Program-made: the position numbers and the translations under genes
From: DATLLN01 sp963797175
Lineage (GTDB): Bacteria; Actinomycetota; Thermoleophilia; Gaiellales; JAICJC01
Length of the DNA: 64,000 nucleotides
NCBI GenBank assembly: GCA_963797175.1
Contig: CAWCOL010000009.1
Location: 1,488,001 to 1,552,000 of the forward strand
Reading direction: 5' to 3'
Part shown: piece after piece, positions 8,200-16,504 of the stretch
Layout: each line of letters begins with the position of its first letter
How positions within the stretch are numbered: position 1 is the stretch's first letter
The notes under the pieces: generated by a model
What the model was told of the DNA's origin: nothing
Database searches by the model: none
Seen by the model: only the letters and a program-made list of their open reading frames with translations

Positions 8200-9527
8200 T
8201 GCTTCGGGTCGCCCAGCAGATCCGCCTTGGCCGCCTCGAACTCGGCGTCGGTGAGCGCGCCGCGCTCGTGCAGGTCGGCCAGCCGCTGCAGGCGACCGGT
8301 GTGATCACGGCTGGGCAGCCGCATCGACGGGCGCCACTGGGTCAGCGCCGCCTCCGGGAACTCGGCGATGCTCTGGCGGCGCAGCACCTCCAGCCCGATG
8401 GCGGCCAGCGCCGTCAGCACGACGACCGGGATCAGCTGCCGCGTGGCCAGCGTCGGGCCCCACAGCAGGATCAGCGCGATCACCGCGACGAACCCGATCC
8501 AGAGCCGGCCGGCGTGGTCGCGGCCGACGGGCGCGAGGTGCCGGCGCAGGGCGACCGCCCGCGGGCCCACGCCCGACGTCCACGCCCACAGCACCACGAG
8601 GACGCCGACGACGAGGATGGTGACGTTGGCGTCGGCCAGCCGCTCGGTGACGATCGTCCACGCCGACCCCGCCGCCATCCGGGCGTTGGGGTAGGCGGCC
8701 AGGCCGTTCACGATCAGCTTGCCGGCGACGTGGCGGCCGATGATCAGGACGATGCCGACGCCGATCAGGCCGAAGCCGCACAGCCGCACGGCCCAGCGCC
8801 GGTCGCCGTGTGCCAGGTACACCGCCAGCGCGGCCAGCGCCAGCGCGACGAGCCAGAGGAACGCGGACACGTTCTTGAGCCATCGCACGATCGTCTGCAC
8901 CGTGTTCAGCTGGTCGGACTGGAGGATCACGATCTGTCCGGCGTTGGGGTTGGCCGGAGGCAGCAGGGAGGCCAGCCGCCCCTCGCCCAGGCGTCCTTCG
9001 AGCGCGTCCAGCAGCGGCTGCAGGTTGAGCGTGACGGCGCCGTTCTGGCTGGACAGCCGCCCGTTGTCCCCCTCGGTGACGAGCAGGACGAGCCGCTCAT
9101 GCGCGTTGCGGTTGGCCGCCTCCCACAGCTTCTGCGCGGCGGGCGTCGCAAGCAGATCGTTCGCTCCCTTGACTGCGTAGGGCTGGAGCGCAGCGGCCGC
9201 GGCGCCGGCGAGTGGCTTCGCTCGCTCCGGCAACACCTGCTCGATCTGGCCGCTCACGTCCACGTTCGCGTAGAGCTGGTCGACCAGGTACTGCGAGAGC
9301 GCGGCGCGCACCGTGGGGTCCTGCAGCATCTGGTCGCTGGTCGAGACGTAGACGTCCGTGTTCAGCGCCAGCCGGTCGACCCAGATGGACAGCACCGACA
9401 CCAGGAACACCAGCGAGGCAAGCGCCACCACGCCCCGGATGCTCCACCTGCGAGCACGGGTCATGCCGGCCGGAGGTGCCGGCTCGGGCGGGGGCGGGTT
9501 GTCCGCCGGGGACGGGTTGTCCGCCAT
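8196..9527 (-). CDS. Multi-helix membrane protein with extracytoplasmic domain and C-terminal SHOCT
   Basis: 443 aa. A Pro-rich cytoplasmic start, one helix (about 30-50), a roughly 170-residue extracytoplasmic domain of unknown fold, then about five helices (220-375). The tail ends in a SHOCT motif (LADLHERGALTDAEFEAAKADLL), a short domain thought to mediate oligomerisation. Function unknown. TAGAAT lies eight bases before the ATG, giving a probable leaderless start for the two-gene transcript. Confidence 0.72.
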   Translation of the reverse strand: MADNPSPADNPPPPEPAPPAGMTRARRWSIRGVVALASLVFLVSVLSIWVDRLALNTDVYVSTSDQMLQDPTVRAALSQYLVDQLYANVDVSGQIEQVLPERAKPLAGAAAAALQPYAVKGANDLLATPAAQKLWEAANRNAHERLVLLVTEGDNGRLSSQNGAVTLNLQPLLDALEGRLGEGRLASLLPPANPNAGQIVILQSDQLNTVQTIVRWLKNVSAFLWLVALALAALAVYLAHGDRRWAVRLCGFGLIGVGIVLIIGRHVAGKLIVNGLAAYPNARMAAGSAWTIVTERLADANVTILVVGVLVVLWAWTSGVGPRAVALRRHLAPVGRDHAGRLWIGFVAVIALILLWGPTLATRQLIPVVVLTALAAIGLEVLRRQSIAEFPEAALTQWRPSMRLPSRDHTGRLQRLADLHERGALTDAEFEAAKADLLGDPKQ

Positions 9528-9589
9528 CGCGGCGGATTCTATGCGGTTCGCGGGCAGGGGGACGCGCTGGACCGACGAACCCCACCGCC

Positions 9590-10144
9590 ATGGGTGTTGA
9601 CGGGGAGCGATCCGCGCGATGGCTTGCGGTCGCCGGCGCGCTGTCGCTGGGCGCCGGGCTGATCGCCTTCCTCTACCCGGCGGCGCTGTCGGTCGCGATC
9701 GCCGTCTTCATCGGCTGGTTCCTGGTGATCGGCGGCATCGCCCAGCTGATCGGCGCGTTCAGCGGCGGCGGCACGGGGCTCGTCGTGCTGCGCCTGCTGC
9801 TCGCGGTGGTCTCGGCCGCGGCGGGCGTGTGGCTGATCTCGCAGCCGGTGTCGGGCACGGTCACGCTCACCGTGATCCTGATCTGGTACTTCCTCGCCTT
9901 CGGCGTGCTCCAGATGGTCGCCTATTTCGGCAACCGCGAGCTCCCGGGAGGCCCGCTGGTCGCGCTCACCGGGGCCGTCCAGATCGTGCTGGCGCTGCTG
10001 ATCTGGCGCCACCTGCCCAGCTCGGCGGACTGGGCGATCGGCCTGCTGGTCGGCATCCAGTTCGCATTCCAGGGCATCACGTATCTGATGCTGGCGGCGC
10101 GGGCGCGGCGGGATCCGCCCGCCCCTCCTGCTCCCGCCGCGTGA
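9590..10144 (+). CDS. HdeD/DUF308 family membrane protein
   Basis: 184 aa with six predicted helices arranged as three hairpins, characteristic of HdeD-like proteins (IGWFLVIGGIAQLIGAF, WYFLAFGVLQMVAYF, LVGIQFAFQGITYLML). HdeD is linked to acid-stress tolerance in enterobacteria; a physiological role here is not established. ATG 9590 is the first start after the divergent neighbour. The Pro/Ala-rich tail overlaps the convergent ABC gene by up to 68 bases. Confidence 0.8.
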   Translation: MGVDGERSARWLAVAGALSLGAGLIAFLYPAALSVAIAVFIGWFLVIGGIAQLIGAFSGGGTGLVVLRLLLAVVSAAAGVWLISQPVSGTVTLTVILIWYFLAFGVLQMVAYFGNRELPGGPLVALTGAVQIVLALLIWRHLPSSADWAIGLLVGIQFAFQGITYLMLAARARRDPPAPPAPAA

Positions 10145-10923
10145 TCCCGGACGGCAGGCCGCGGGCCGACCAGCGGCCGCCCCGCCGCTCCACGGCGATG
10201 GGCATCCCGAAGCACCGCTCGAGCGCCTCGCCGGTGAGCATCGCCTCGGCCTGACCGGCGGCGACCAGCGCGCCGCTTGCGCAGGAGGGCGACGTGGCTG
10301 GTGTCGGCGGGCAGCTCCTCCAGGTGATGGGTGGCCAGCACGATGGTGGGCGCGGCGCTGGCCTCCAGTGCGGCGACCAGCGCCTCGCGTGAGGGCAGGT
10401 CGAGCCCTGCCGCCGGCTCGTCCAGCAGCAGCAGCTCGGGCCGGCCGGCCTGCGCGCGCGCCAGCAGCACCCGCGCGCGCTCGCCCTGGCTGAGGGTGCC
10501 CAGCGACCGCTCGGCCAGGTGCGCCGCGCCGGCACGTTCCAGCTCGGACCGTGCCACCGCCCGATCGTCGTCGGTGAACGCGGTCACCCAGCTCTCCAGC
10601 GCGCCGCGGGTGCCGGTCAGAACCGTGTCCTCCACGCGCATCTCGGGGCGGAGCGACTCGGAGAGGCGGTGGCTGACGTGCCCGATCGAGCGGCGCAGCT
10701 CGCGCACGTCCACGCGGCCCATCCGCCGGCCCAAGATCGTCACCGTGCCGGTGGTGGGCTGGCGGCGCGCGCCGGCCAGCGCGAGCAGGCTGGTCTTGCC
10801 GCTGCCGTTGGGCCCGAGCAGCGCCCACCGCTCGCCGCGGCCGATGTGCAGTGTGACCGGTCCGACCAGGACGGCTCCGGCGCGGGTGCGCAGCTCGGCC
10901 TGTTCCAGGGTGACCGCATCCAT
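10077..10923 (-). CDS. ABC transporter ATP-binding protein, one frameshift
   Basis: About 280 aa once the frame is restored. It has Walker A (GPNGSGKTS), signature (LSQGE), Walker B (LLLLDEP) and H-loop (LATHHLEEL). It resembles stand-alone YlmA/ModF-type ATPases; no permease is adjacent. The frame breaks after HVALLR near 10277: the downstream frame continues with SGALVAAGQAEAML, a normal D-loop-to-C-terminal sequence, so one extra base in the TT at 10277-10278 explains it. Start ATG 10923 has TATGCT nine bases upstream. Divergent from marR by 48 bases. Confidence 0.78.
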
Positions 10924-10971
10924 CCCCTGTGGAGCATACGGCGGTCGGCCGCTGCTACCATGTAGTTAGCC

Positions 10972-11415
10972 ATGTTAACGACTTTGACCGCCGAGAAGCT
11001 TGCCGACCGCCTGCGGCCGATGCTGCTTCGCCTCAACCGCGACCTGCGGCGTGAGGCGTTGCCCATGGGGGTGACGGTCGGCCAGGTCGCGACGCTGGTG
11101 AGCGTGCGCGAGCACCCCGGCATCGGCGTCCGCGAGCTGGCCTCGCTGGAGCGGATGTCCGCGCCGGCGATGGTCGGCTACGTCGACCGGCTGGAGGCCG
11201 CGGGCCTGCTGGCCCGGCAACCGGTGGCCGGCGACCGCCGCCGGGTCGGCCTGCAGCTGACCGCCGAGGGCCGGCGCGTGCTGCGCGCCACCCGGGCCAT
11301 GCGCACCGCCTGGCTGGCCGCGCGCCTGCGCCGCCTGAGCGCCGAGCAGCTGGCGGCGCTGGAGGCCGCGCTGGAGCCGCTCGGGCTGCTCGTCTCCGAC
11401 GAGGGAGCGGCGTGA
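10972..11415 (+). CDS. MarR family transcriptional regulator
   Basis: 147 aa winged-helix dimeric regulator. The DNA-binding part spans residues about 35-100 (VRELASLERMSAPAMVGYVDRLEAAGLL, then the wing DRRRVGLQLT). It lies directly upstream of, and overlaps by GTGA, an MFS exporter, so it probably represses its own operon until a drug-like ligand binds. The start codon sits inside an imperfect inverted repeat (GTTA-gccatg-TTAAC, 10965-10979), a possible autoregulatory operator shared with the divergent ABC gene. Confidence 0.88.
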   Translation: MLTTLTAEKLADRLRPMLLRLNRDLRREALPMGVTVGQVATLVSVREHPGIGVRELASLERMSAPAMVGYVDRLEAAGLLARQPVAGDRRRVGLQLTAEGRRVLRATRAMRTAWLAARLRRLSAEQLAALEAALEPLGLLVSDEGAA

Positions 11416-12683
11416 CGACCGCTCTGCGCCGCGCCAACAGCCGCACCTTCGCCAGCCTCCGCCGCCACCGCAACTACCGGCTCTTCTTCTCGGGACAGAT
11501 CGTCTCGGTCAGCGGCACCTGGATGCAGAACATCGCCGCGGCCTGGGTCGTCCTCGAGCTGACCCACTCGCCCGTGGCCGTCGGCGTGCTGGCGCTCTGC
11601 CAGTTCCTCCCGTTCACCGTGTTCGGGCTGTTCGCAGGCGTGTTCGTCGACCGGATGGACGCGCGCCGCACCGTGATCGGGACGCAGACGGCGGCGATGC
11701 TGCTGGCCGGCGTGCTGGCGGTGCTGACCGTCGCCGGGCAGGTGACCGCCAACGAGGTCTACCTGTTGACCGCACTGCGCGGCATCGTGCTGGTGCTGGA
11801 CGCGCCGGCCCGCCAGGCGCTGACGTTCCAGATGGTCGGCGTGGACGAGCTGCCCAACGCCGTCGCCCTCAACTCGAGCCTCTTCAACGCGGCCCGCGTG
11901 GTCGGGCCCGCGCTGGGCGGCGCGCTGGTCGCCGCGTTCGGCGCCGGCGTCTGCTTCAGCTTCAACGCGGTCAGCTACCTGGCGGTGATCGCCGGCCTGC
12001 TGGCGATGCGCGCGAGCGAGATGTTCCCGGTCGAGCGCGCCGCCGTCGCGCCGCGGATCTGGCGGGGCACGGTCGATGCACTGGAGTACGTCCGCCGCAC
12101 CCCGGAGACGCTGCTCGCGCTGCTGATCGTGCTCGTGCTGAGCACGTTCTCCTTCAACTTCAACGTGCTGCTGCCGGTGCTGGCCGGCACGACGCTCAAC
12201 TCGGGCGCAAACGTGTTCGGCGTGATCACCGCGATGTTCGGTGCGGGCGCGCTGATCGGGGCGCTGTTGGCCGCGTCGCTTGGACGTGCGAGCTGGACGG
12301 TGCTGCTGGTCGCGTCGGCAGGGTTCGGCGTGGCCCAGATCGCCCTGGCGCCGGAGCGCAGCGCCTCGGCGGCCGGGATCCTGCTGCTGCTGACCGGCGC
12401 CTGCTTCACGCTGTGGACGTCGAGCGCGAACGCGACCGTGCAGCTCTCGACGCCGGGACCGATGCGCGGCCGTGTGATCGGCCTGTACTACTTCGCCTTC
12501 AACGGCACCGGCCCCGCGGGCGGCCTGCTGGCCGGCTGGCTGGCGGCGAAGGGCGGTACCGAGCTCGCCTTCGTCGTGTCCGGTGTGGCCGCCGTGGCGA
12601 CGGCGCTGATCGCGATGGTCGTGCATGCGCGCACCAGCGGCGACAGCCGCCTCGCCCACGTCACGTCCATCGTGCAGCGCTAG
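11412..12683 (+). CDS. MFS exporter (DHA3/EntS-like)
   Basis: 423 aa, 12 helices. N-terminal NYRLFFSGQIVSVSGTWMQ is typical of the MFS_3 (EntS/macrolide exporter) group, with loop motif GVFVDRMDARR between helices 2 and 3. Proton-driven drug or siderophore export is the family role; the substrate is unknown. GTG 11412 overlaps the MarR stop, so the two are co-translated, and the regulator probably controls it. Confidence 0.87.
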   Translation: MTTALRRANSRTFASLRRHRNYRLFFSGQIVSVSGTWMQNIAAAWVVLELTHSPVAVGVLALCQFLPFTVFGLFAGVFVDRMDARRTVIGTQTAAMLLAGVLAVLTVAGQVTANEVYLLTALRGIVLVLDAPARQALTFQMVGVDELPNAVALNSSLFNAARVVGPALGGALVAAFGAGVCFSFNAVSYLAVIAGLLAMRASEMFPVERAAVAPRIWRGTVDALEYVRRTPETLLALLIVLVLSTFSFNFNVLLPVLAGTTLNSGANVFGVITAMFGAGALIGALLAASLGRASWTVLLVASAGFGVAQIALAPERSASAAGILLLLTGACFTLWTSSANATVQLSTPGPMRGRVIGLYYFAFNGTGPAGGLLAGWLAAKGGTELAFVVSGVAAVATALIAMVVHARTSGDSRLAHVTSIVQR

Positions 12684-12693
12684 CGGCGGGCCC

Positions 12694-13440
12694 TCACAGG
12701 TGCCCGGCGGTCATCCCGCCGTCCGCCATGTAGACGTGTCCGGTCAGGAACGACGCGCGGTCGCTCGCCAGGAACACGGCCAGGTCGGCGATATCGGACG
12801 GTTCCGCCAGGCGCCCGATTGGATGCATCGCCACGCCTCCGGCCAGCGCTGCGGCAGGGTCGGCCTGCGAGCGAAAGAACTGGTCGAGCATTCCCGTGCG
12901 CACGTAGCTCGGGCAGATCGCGACGCACCGGATTCCATCCCGTCCGTGGTCGATCGCGAGCGCCCGTGTCAGCGCGACCAGCGCACCCTTCGACGCGCAG
13001 TACGCGGGGAGCGCCGGCTCGGCCCAGAGCGCGTCGATGGACGCGATGTTGACAATCGCGCCGCCGCCGGCCAGGCGCATGTGCGGGATCGCCGCCGCCG
13101 CGAGCAGGCCCGGCGCCCGGACGTTGACGGCGAGCGTCTCGTCCCACTGTTCGACGGTCGTCTGCTCGACGGTCTCGTCGACCTCGATCGCGGCGTTGTT
13201 GACGAGCACGTCGAGTCGGCCGTGCTCCTCGACCACGCCCGCCACCAGCCCGGTGATCGCGGCGGGGTCGCGGAGGTCGCAGGTGCGGTAATGCGTCCCG
13301 TTCGCGGGCTCGTCCGGCGCGGCGCTTCGTCCGCAGCCGACGACGACGTCGCCCTCCTGCGAAAATGCCGCGGCGATGGCCGCGCCGATCCCCCGGCTCG
13401 TGCCGGTCACGAGCACGACGCGCGGCACGGCCGGATGCAT
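12694..13440 (-). CDS. SDR family NAD(P)-dependent oxidoreductase
   Basis: 248 aa classical short-chain dehydrogenase. Cofactor motif TGTSRGIG (residues 12-19), NNAAI, catalytic Ser in IVNIASIDA, and the YCASK active site. Substrate loop and C-terminal motif (ADGGMTAGHL) are of normal length. The family oxidises or reduces alcohols/ketones; the substrate is unknown. TAGGCT lies six bases before ATG 13440 with no ribosome site, indicating a leaderless transcript. Confidence 0.88.
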   Translation of the reverse strand: MHPAVPRVVLVTGTSRGIGAAIAAAFSQEGDVVVGCGRSAAPDEPANGTHYRTCDLRDPAAITGLVAGVVEEHGRLDVLVNNAAIEVDETVEQTTVEQWDETLAVNVRAPGLLAAAAIPHMRLAGGGAIVNIASIDALWAEPALPAYCASKGALVALTRALAIDHGRDGIRCVAICPSYVRTGMLDQFFRSQADPAAALAGGVAMHPIGRLAEPSDIADLAVFLASDRASFLTGHVYMADGGMTAGHL

Positions 13441-13482
13441 GCGCCGAGCCTACAGGGCGGACGGCCCCGCGGAGTTGGTCGG

Positions 13483-13488
13483 TAGATT
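13483..13488 (+). promoter_or_regulatory. -10 element of the tRNA-Arg gene
   Basis: TAGATT ends 18 bases before the tRNA 5' end, a reasonable position for a short 5' leader removed by RNase P. Confidence 0.4.
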
Positions 13489-13506
13489 GTGGCGGGACGT
13501 TCCCGA

Positions 13507-13579
13507 GCCCCCGTAGCTCAGGGGATAGAGCAGCGGTTTCCTAAACCGCGTGTCGCATGTTCGAGTCATGCCGGGGGCA
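13507..13579 (+). tRNA. tRNA-Arg (anticodon CCT)
   Basis: 73 nt. The acceptor stem GCCCCCG pairs with CGGGGGC (13572-13578), followed by an A discriminator; no CCA is encoded. The D arm contains AGCTCAGGGGATAGAGC, the anticodon stem is GCGGT/ACCGC with loop TTCCTAA (anticodon CCT, reading AGG), and the T arm is GCATG-TTCGAGT-CATGC. All helices pair fully. Confidence 0.96.
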
Positions 13580-13599
13580 CTGTCGCACAGCGACGTGGC

Positions 13600-14193
13600 T
13601 CAGGTCAGGGTTGCCGTTCCGGTCAGCTGGCACCTGTCCGTGACGCTGTTGGCGATCAGGTGGAACACCGTCGTCACCACGTGGGTCGGGGTGTCGATGG
13701 TCAGCTCGCCCTCGGCCCGGGCGAACCCGCCGCCGCTCCGGCCAACAGTGATGACGGCTGCGTCGGCATGAGCGGCCACAGTGGTGCCGACCGGCGTCGT
13801 GGTCGAGGGGCCGCTCTCGGCGGCCTCCACGTAGCTGCCGTTGACGTTCGCTGCGGCCGACGGCTTGAGGTGCATCTCCGCGGTCCACACGCCCACCGGG
13901 CTGAGGTAGCACGCGAGCTGCATCTTCAGCCCGTCCTTGTTCAGCACCGTCGCGTTCGCTGCGCCGGCAGCGATGTCGGCGCGGAGCTGGGCGGCTCCGG
14001 ACTGCCACGACAGCTTCGTCTCGGAGGCGGTGCACGCGGTGGTCGCGACGCGCAGGTCGCCGCCGCTGGTCTTGTAACAGGCGCTGATCACGCCGGTCGT
14101 CTTGTCGGGCTGGCCGGCGGCGAACGCCCACGCCGAGCAGACGCCCGCCACGGCCACGGCCAGCACCAGCACCGCGGAGAGACGCGTCTTCAT
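13600..14193 (-). CDS. Secreted protein of unknown function
   Basis: 197 aa with a clear Sec signal peptide (MKTRLSAV... cleaved near AFA-AG, residue 26). The mature start VISACYKTSGGDLRV followed by C...SETKLSW is a recurring motif of secreted actinobacterial proteins, with the two Cys probably disulfide-bonded. The remainder is predicted beta-rich and contains a single further Cys pair. No enzymatic motif. A CAGGGGG ribosome site precedes ATG 14193, so this gene has a leader. It lies convergent to the tRNA. Confidence 0.75.
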   Translation of the reverse strand: MKTRLSAVLVLAVAVAGVCSAWAFAAGQPDKTTGVISACYKTSGGDLRVATTACTASETKLSWQSGAAQLRADIAAGAANATVLNKDGLKMQLACYLSPVGVWTAEMHLKPSAAANVNGSYVEAAESGPSTTTPVGTTVAAHADAAVITVGRSGGGFARAEGELTIDTPTHVVTTVFHLIANSVTDRCQLTGTATLT

Positions 14194-14236
14194 GGTTGAC
14201 CCCCTGGTTATCGATCAGAGCGAACGAACTGATCGA

Positions 14237-15187
14237 CTATAGAACCGTGCCGGTGGGGTGGGTAATGTTGCGCATCGCCCTGACCAGGAAGCCGAGCGCG
14301 ACAAGGCCGAGCCCGCCCAGCACGATCATCGACGCAGCGCCGGTGCTGTCGCCGACGACCATCGAGATCGCGCCCAGCCAGAACAGCCCGCCCAGGCCGC
14401 CGACCCAGATCAGCGCGTCGTAGCGCAGGGCCGCGGCAACCATGAACGTGCCGACCACCGCCAGCGTCAGCAGCAGGTGCCATCCGTTCAAGTGCTGCCA
14501 CCCGTCGCTCTTGGCGATCCCGCATGCGCAGGCGCCGTAGGTGAGCAGCACCGCCGTCCGGGCGGCGTGGACGCCGTACGCCGAGCCGCGTGACGCGACC
14601 AGCGCCGTCACCGCCGCCGCCACGACGGCCTCACCGAGCAGGATGTAGGCGAGCGAGCCGTCCACGATGGCGGCGGTGCTGAACGCCCCCGCTGCCACAA
14701 GGGACGCGCTCAGGCTCCAGCCCGTCAGCCGCACGCTGCCGATCGCCCGGTGGCAGGCGAGCACCTCGGCCACCGCCGCGACGGCGCAGATGGCGCCGAA
14801 GACCGGGATGTCGCTCGGATCGACAACGCCGCCCAGGACGACGAACGCGATCGCCAGCGAGAGCTGCCCGATCAGCCCGGCGGCCTCCGCCTCCCACGAC
14901 GGCCGGCCCGCGCGAGCGATCGCGATCGCGGCGCCCATCGCCGCGGCGGGGAAGAGGAAGGGCGAGACCATCTGGGCCGTGCGGGAGAGGTCGCTGAACC
15001 CGATCGCGTACATCACGGCCACGCCGGCGAATGCGGCAGCCAGACCCAGCGCGACCAGCACGCCGGTGATGTCGGGACGCCGGTTTCGCTGGGCGGGCGC
15101 CTGGAGCAGCCGCTCGAGGGCGGCGGGCGCGAGCGCTCCCGATTCGAGCTGCGCGCGCGTGCGGGTGATCAGATCGTCATATTGCAT
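14237..15187 (-). CDS. Polytopic membrane protein (DUF2157-like)
   Basis: 316 aa. A short cytoplasmic N-terminal helical region (residues 1-38) precedes about nine hydrophobic helices, an arrangement like DUF2157 proteins. No catalytic motif. The frame stays open 96 codons upstream, but the start is fixed at ATG 15187 by an excellent promoter: TTGACA, 17 bases, TATATA, then six bases to the ATG. The message is therefore almost certainly leaderless. Confidence 0.75.
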   Translation of the reverse strand: MQYDDLITRTRAQLESGALAPAALERLLQAPAQRNRRPDITGVLVALGLAAAFAGVAVMYAIGFSDLSRTAQMVSPFLFPAAAMGAAIAIARAGRPSWEAEAAGLIGQLSLAIAFVVLGGVVDPSDIPVFGAICAVAAVAEVLACHRAIGSVRLTGWSLSASLVAAGAFSTAAIVDGSLAYILLGEAVVAAAVTALVASRGSAYGVHAARTAVLLTYGACACGIAKSDGWQHLNGWHLLLTLAVVGTFMVAAALRYDALIWVGGLGGLFWLGAISMVVGDSTGAASMIVLGGLGLVALGFLVRAMRNITHPTGTVL

Positions 15188-15190
15188 AAA

Positions 15191-15222
15191 CGCTATATAG
15201 CGTGCAGGGCATGATGTGTCAA
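15191..15222 (-). promoter_or_regulatory. Consensus sigma-70-type promoter with 12-bp palindrome at -10
   Basis: On the minus strand: -35 TTGACA (15222-15217), 17-base spacer, -10 TATATA (15199-15194), six bases, ATG. The -10 is embedded in the perfect palindrome CGCTATATAGCG (15191-15202), a good place for a repressor. It is the closest match to consensus noticed in the window. Confidence 0.8.
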
Positions 15223-15268
15223 GGGGCGGGCCGGGAACCACGCCTGTGGCCGGGCCGTCCCAGGTTCG

Positions 15269-15724
15269 ATGCACACGCCGATCCTGATCGCGCTGGCCGC
15301 CGCCCTCCTGGCGGCGGGCTGCGGCGACAGGGCCGCGGTGACGGGCGATCCTGCGGCCGCCTCCCAGACGGCGGTCTCGCCGCTGGTACGCGAGCTGTCG
15401 GCGGACGCGAGGCGCGCGATCCGGCTGAACGGCGGCAGGCACGTCACCCGCGAGCAGGCGGTCGCGACGGGCCACAGGGCCGCCGCGAGCCTGCTCTTCG
15501 GCGGGTCAGACGTAGCGGACGACAACGACCGCGTCTACGTGATCCAGCTGGTCGGGCACTTCGTCGGCTCCACGGCGAGCTGGCCGGCGGGCGGCCACGC
15601 GCCGACCGGTCCGGTGATGGTGATCGTCCTCGACGCGAAGACGCTGAGGACGGTGGATTGGGGACTCGGCGCGCAGGCCCATGCGCTGCGCAAGCTCGGC
15701 ACGCCGTTCGACCTGGTGGCCTGA
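15269..15724 (+). CDS. Small lipoprotein of unknown function
   Basis: 151 aa. The type II signal peptide ends in the lipobox LLAAGC (Cys near residue 18), so the mature protein should be lipid-anchored on the outer face of the membrane. The body has no recognised domain; the C-terminal half (VIVLDAKTLRTVDWGLG) looks like a beta structure of PepSY or beta-propeller-fragment type. Divergent from the membrane protein at 14237-15187. Confidence 0.72.
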   Translation: MHTPILIALAAALLAAGCGDRAAVTGDPAAASQTAVSPLVRELSADARRAIRLNGGRHVTREQAVATGHRAAASLLFGGSDVADDNDRVYVIQLVGHFVGSTASWPAGGHAPTGPVMVIVLDAKTLRTVDWGLGAQAHALRKLGTPFDLVA

Positions 15725-15837
15725 CGTCAGGCGGCCGGCGTCCGATCAAGGACACCGCGACGCCGTGCCGAGGCCATCCCTACACTCCTGGCCGCCGCTG
15801 GTATGGGCGGCGCCAACAAGTCCCGGGGAGGATCAGC

Positions 15838-16473
15838 GTGAAGCGTGTGCTCGGTGGAACCATGGTGTCGTTCGTCGTCCTGCTCGTGGGCGCCTGGCAG
15901 GCGGCCGCCGCCGAGGCCTGCGCGCCGACGCCCCCGCCGCCGCCTGCCGTGGTGAACGTGTTCGGTGGCGGCCCGATGCCGCAGTACTCGCCCAACCACC
16001 CGCGGATCCAACAGCACCAGGAAGTGGAGTGGAACTTCATCGGCAGCACGATGAGCGCGACCGACTCGACCGGCATGGGATTGTTCAACAGCGGGCCTAA
16101 GTCCGGCTCGTCGGCTGACCCGACGTATTCCTTCGCCTTTGAGGCCGCCGGCAGCTATCCGTTCTCATCGACTACAACGCCCTCGGTGAAGGGCACGATC
16201 AGCGTCTCGATGCGCCGCTCGCCCGCGTCCGGTCATCTCTCGACGACGTTCGCGATCGGCGTCACGTGCGCCGTCCGCAAGGGCTTCGCGTCGGACGTCG
16301 AGATCCGGCCTCCGGGAGGGAACTGGGCGTGGTGGCGTTACGGCGTGACGACCACCTCGGTCGGCTTCAAGGCAACCAGGACGGGCACCTACCAGTTCCG
16401 GTCGCGCCTGCGGCGGGCGTCCAACAACACGTTCTCCGGGTTCTCGCCGCTCGTCCTCGTTGTCGTGCGCTGA
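15838..16473 (+). CDS. Secreted cupredoxin-like protein lacking the copper ligands
   Basis: 211 aa with a signal peptide (cleavage near AAA-EAC). Residues about 45-125 follow the plastocyanin-type pattern of actinobacterial secreted cupredoxins (EVEWNF, TDSTGMGLFNSG, FAFEAAGSYPF, then KGTISVSM). The usual His, Cys-x2-4-His and Met ligands are replaced by non-ligating residues (e.g. SSTTTPSVKG where Cys/His/Met are expected). A beta-sandwich second domain follows (about 130-211). GTG 15838 has a GGGGAGGA ribosome site, and TACACT at 15781-15786 may be the -10. Probably a structural or binding role. Confidence 0.68.
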   Translation: MKRVLGGTMVSFVVLLVGAWQAAAAEACAPTPPPPPAVVNVFGGGPMPQYSPNHPRIQQHQEVEWNFIGSTMSATDSTGMGLFNSGPKSGSSADPTYSFAFEAAGSYPFSSTTTPSVKGTISVSMRRSPASGHLSTTFAIGVTCAVRKGFASDVEIRPPGGNWAWWRYGVTTTSVGFKATRTGTYQFRSRLRRASNNTFSGFSPLVLVVVR

Positions 16474-16504
16474 GCCGCTCGGCCGGCGCCGGTACGATCC
16501 GGCG

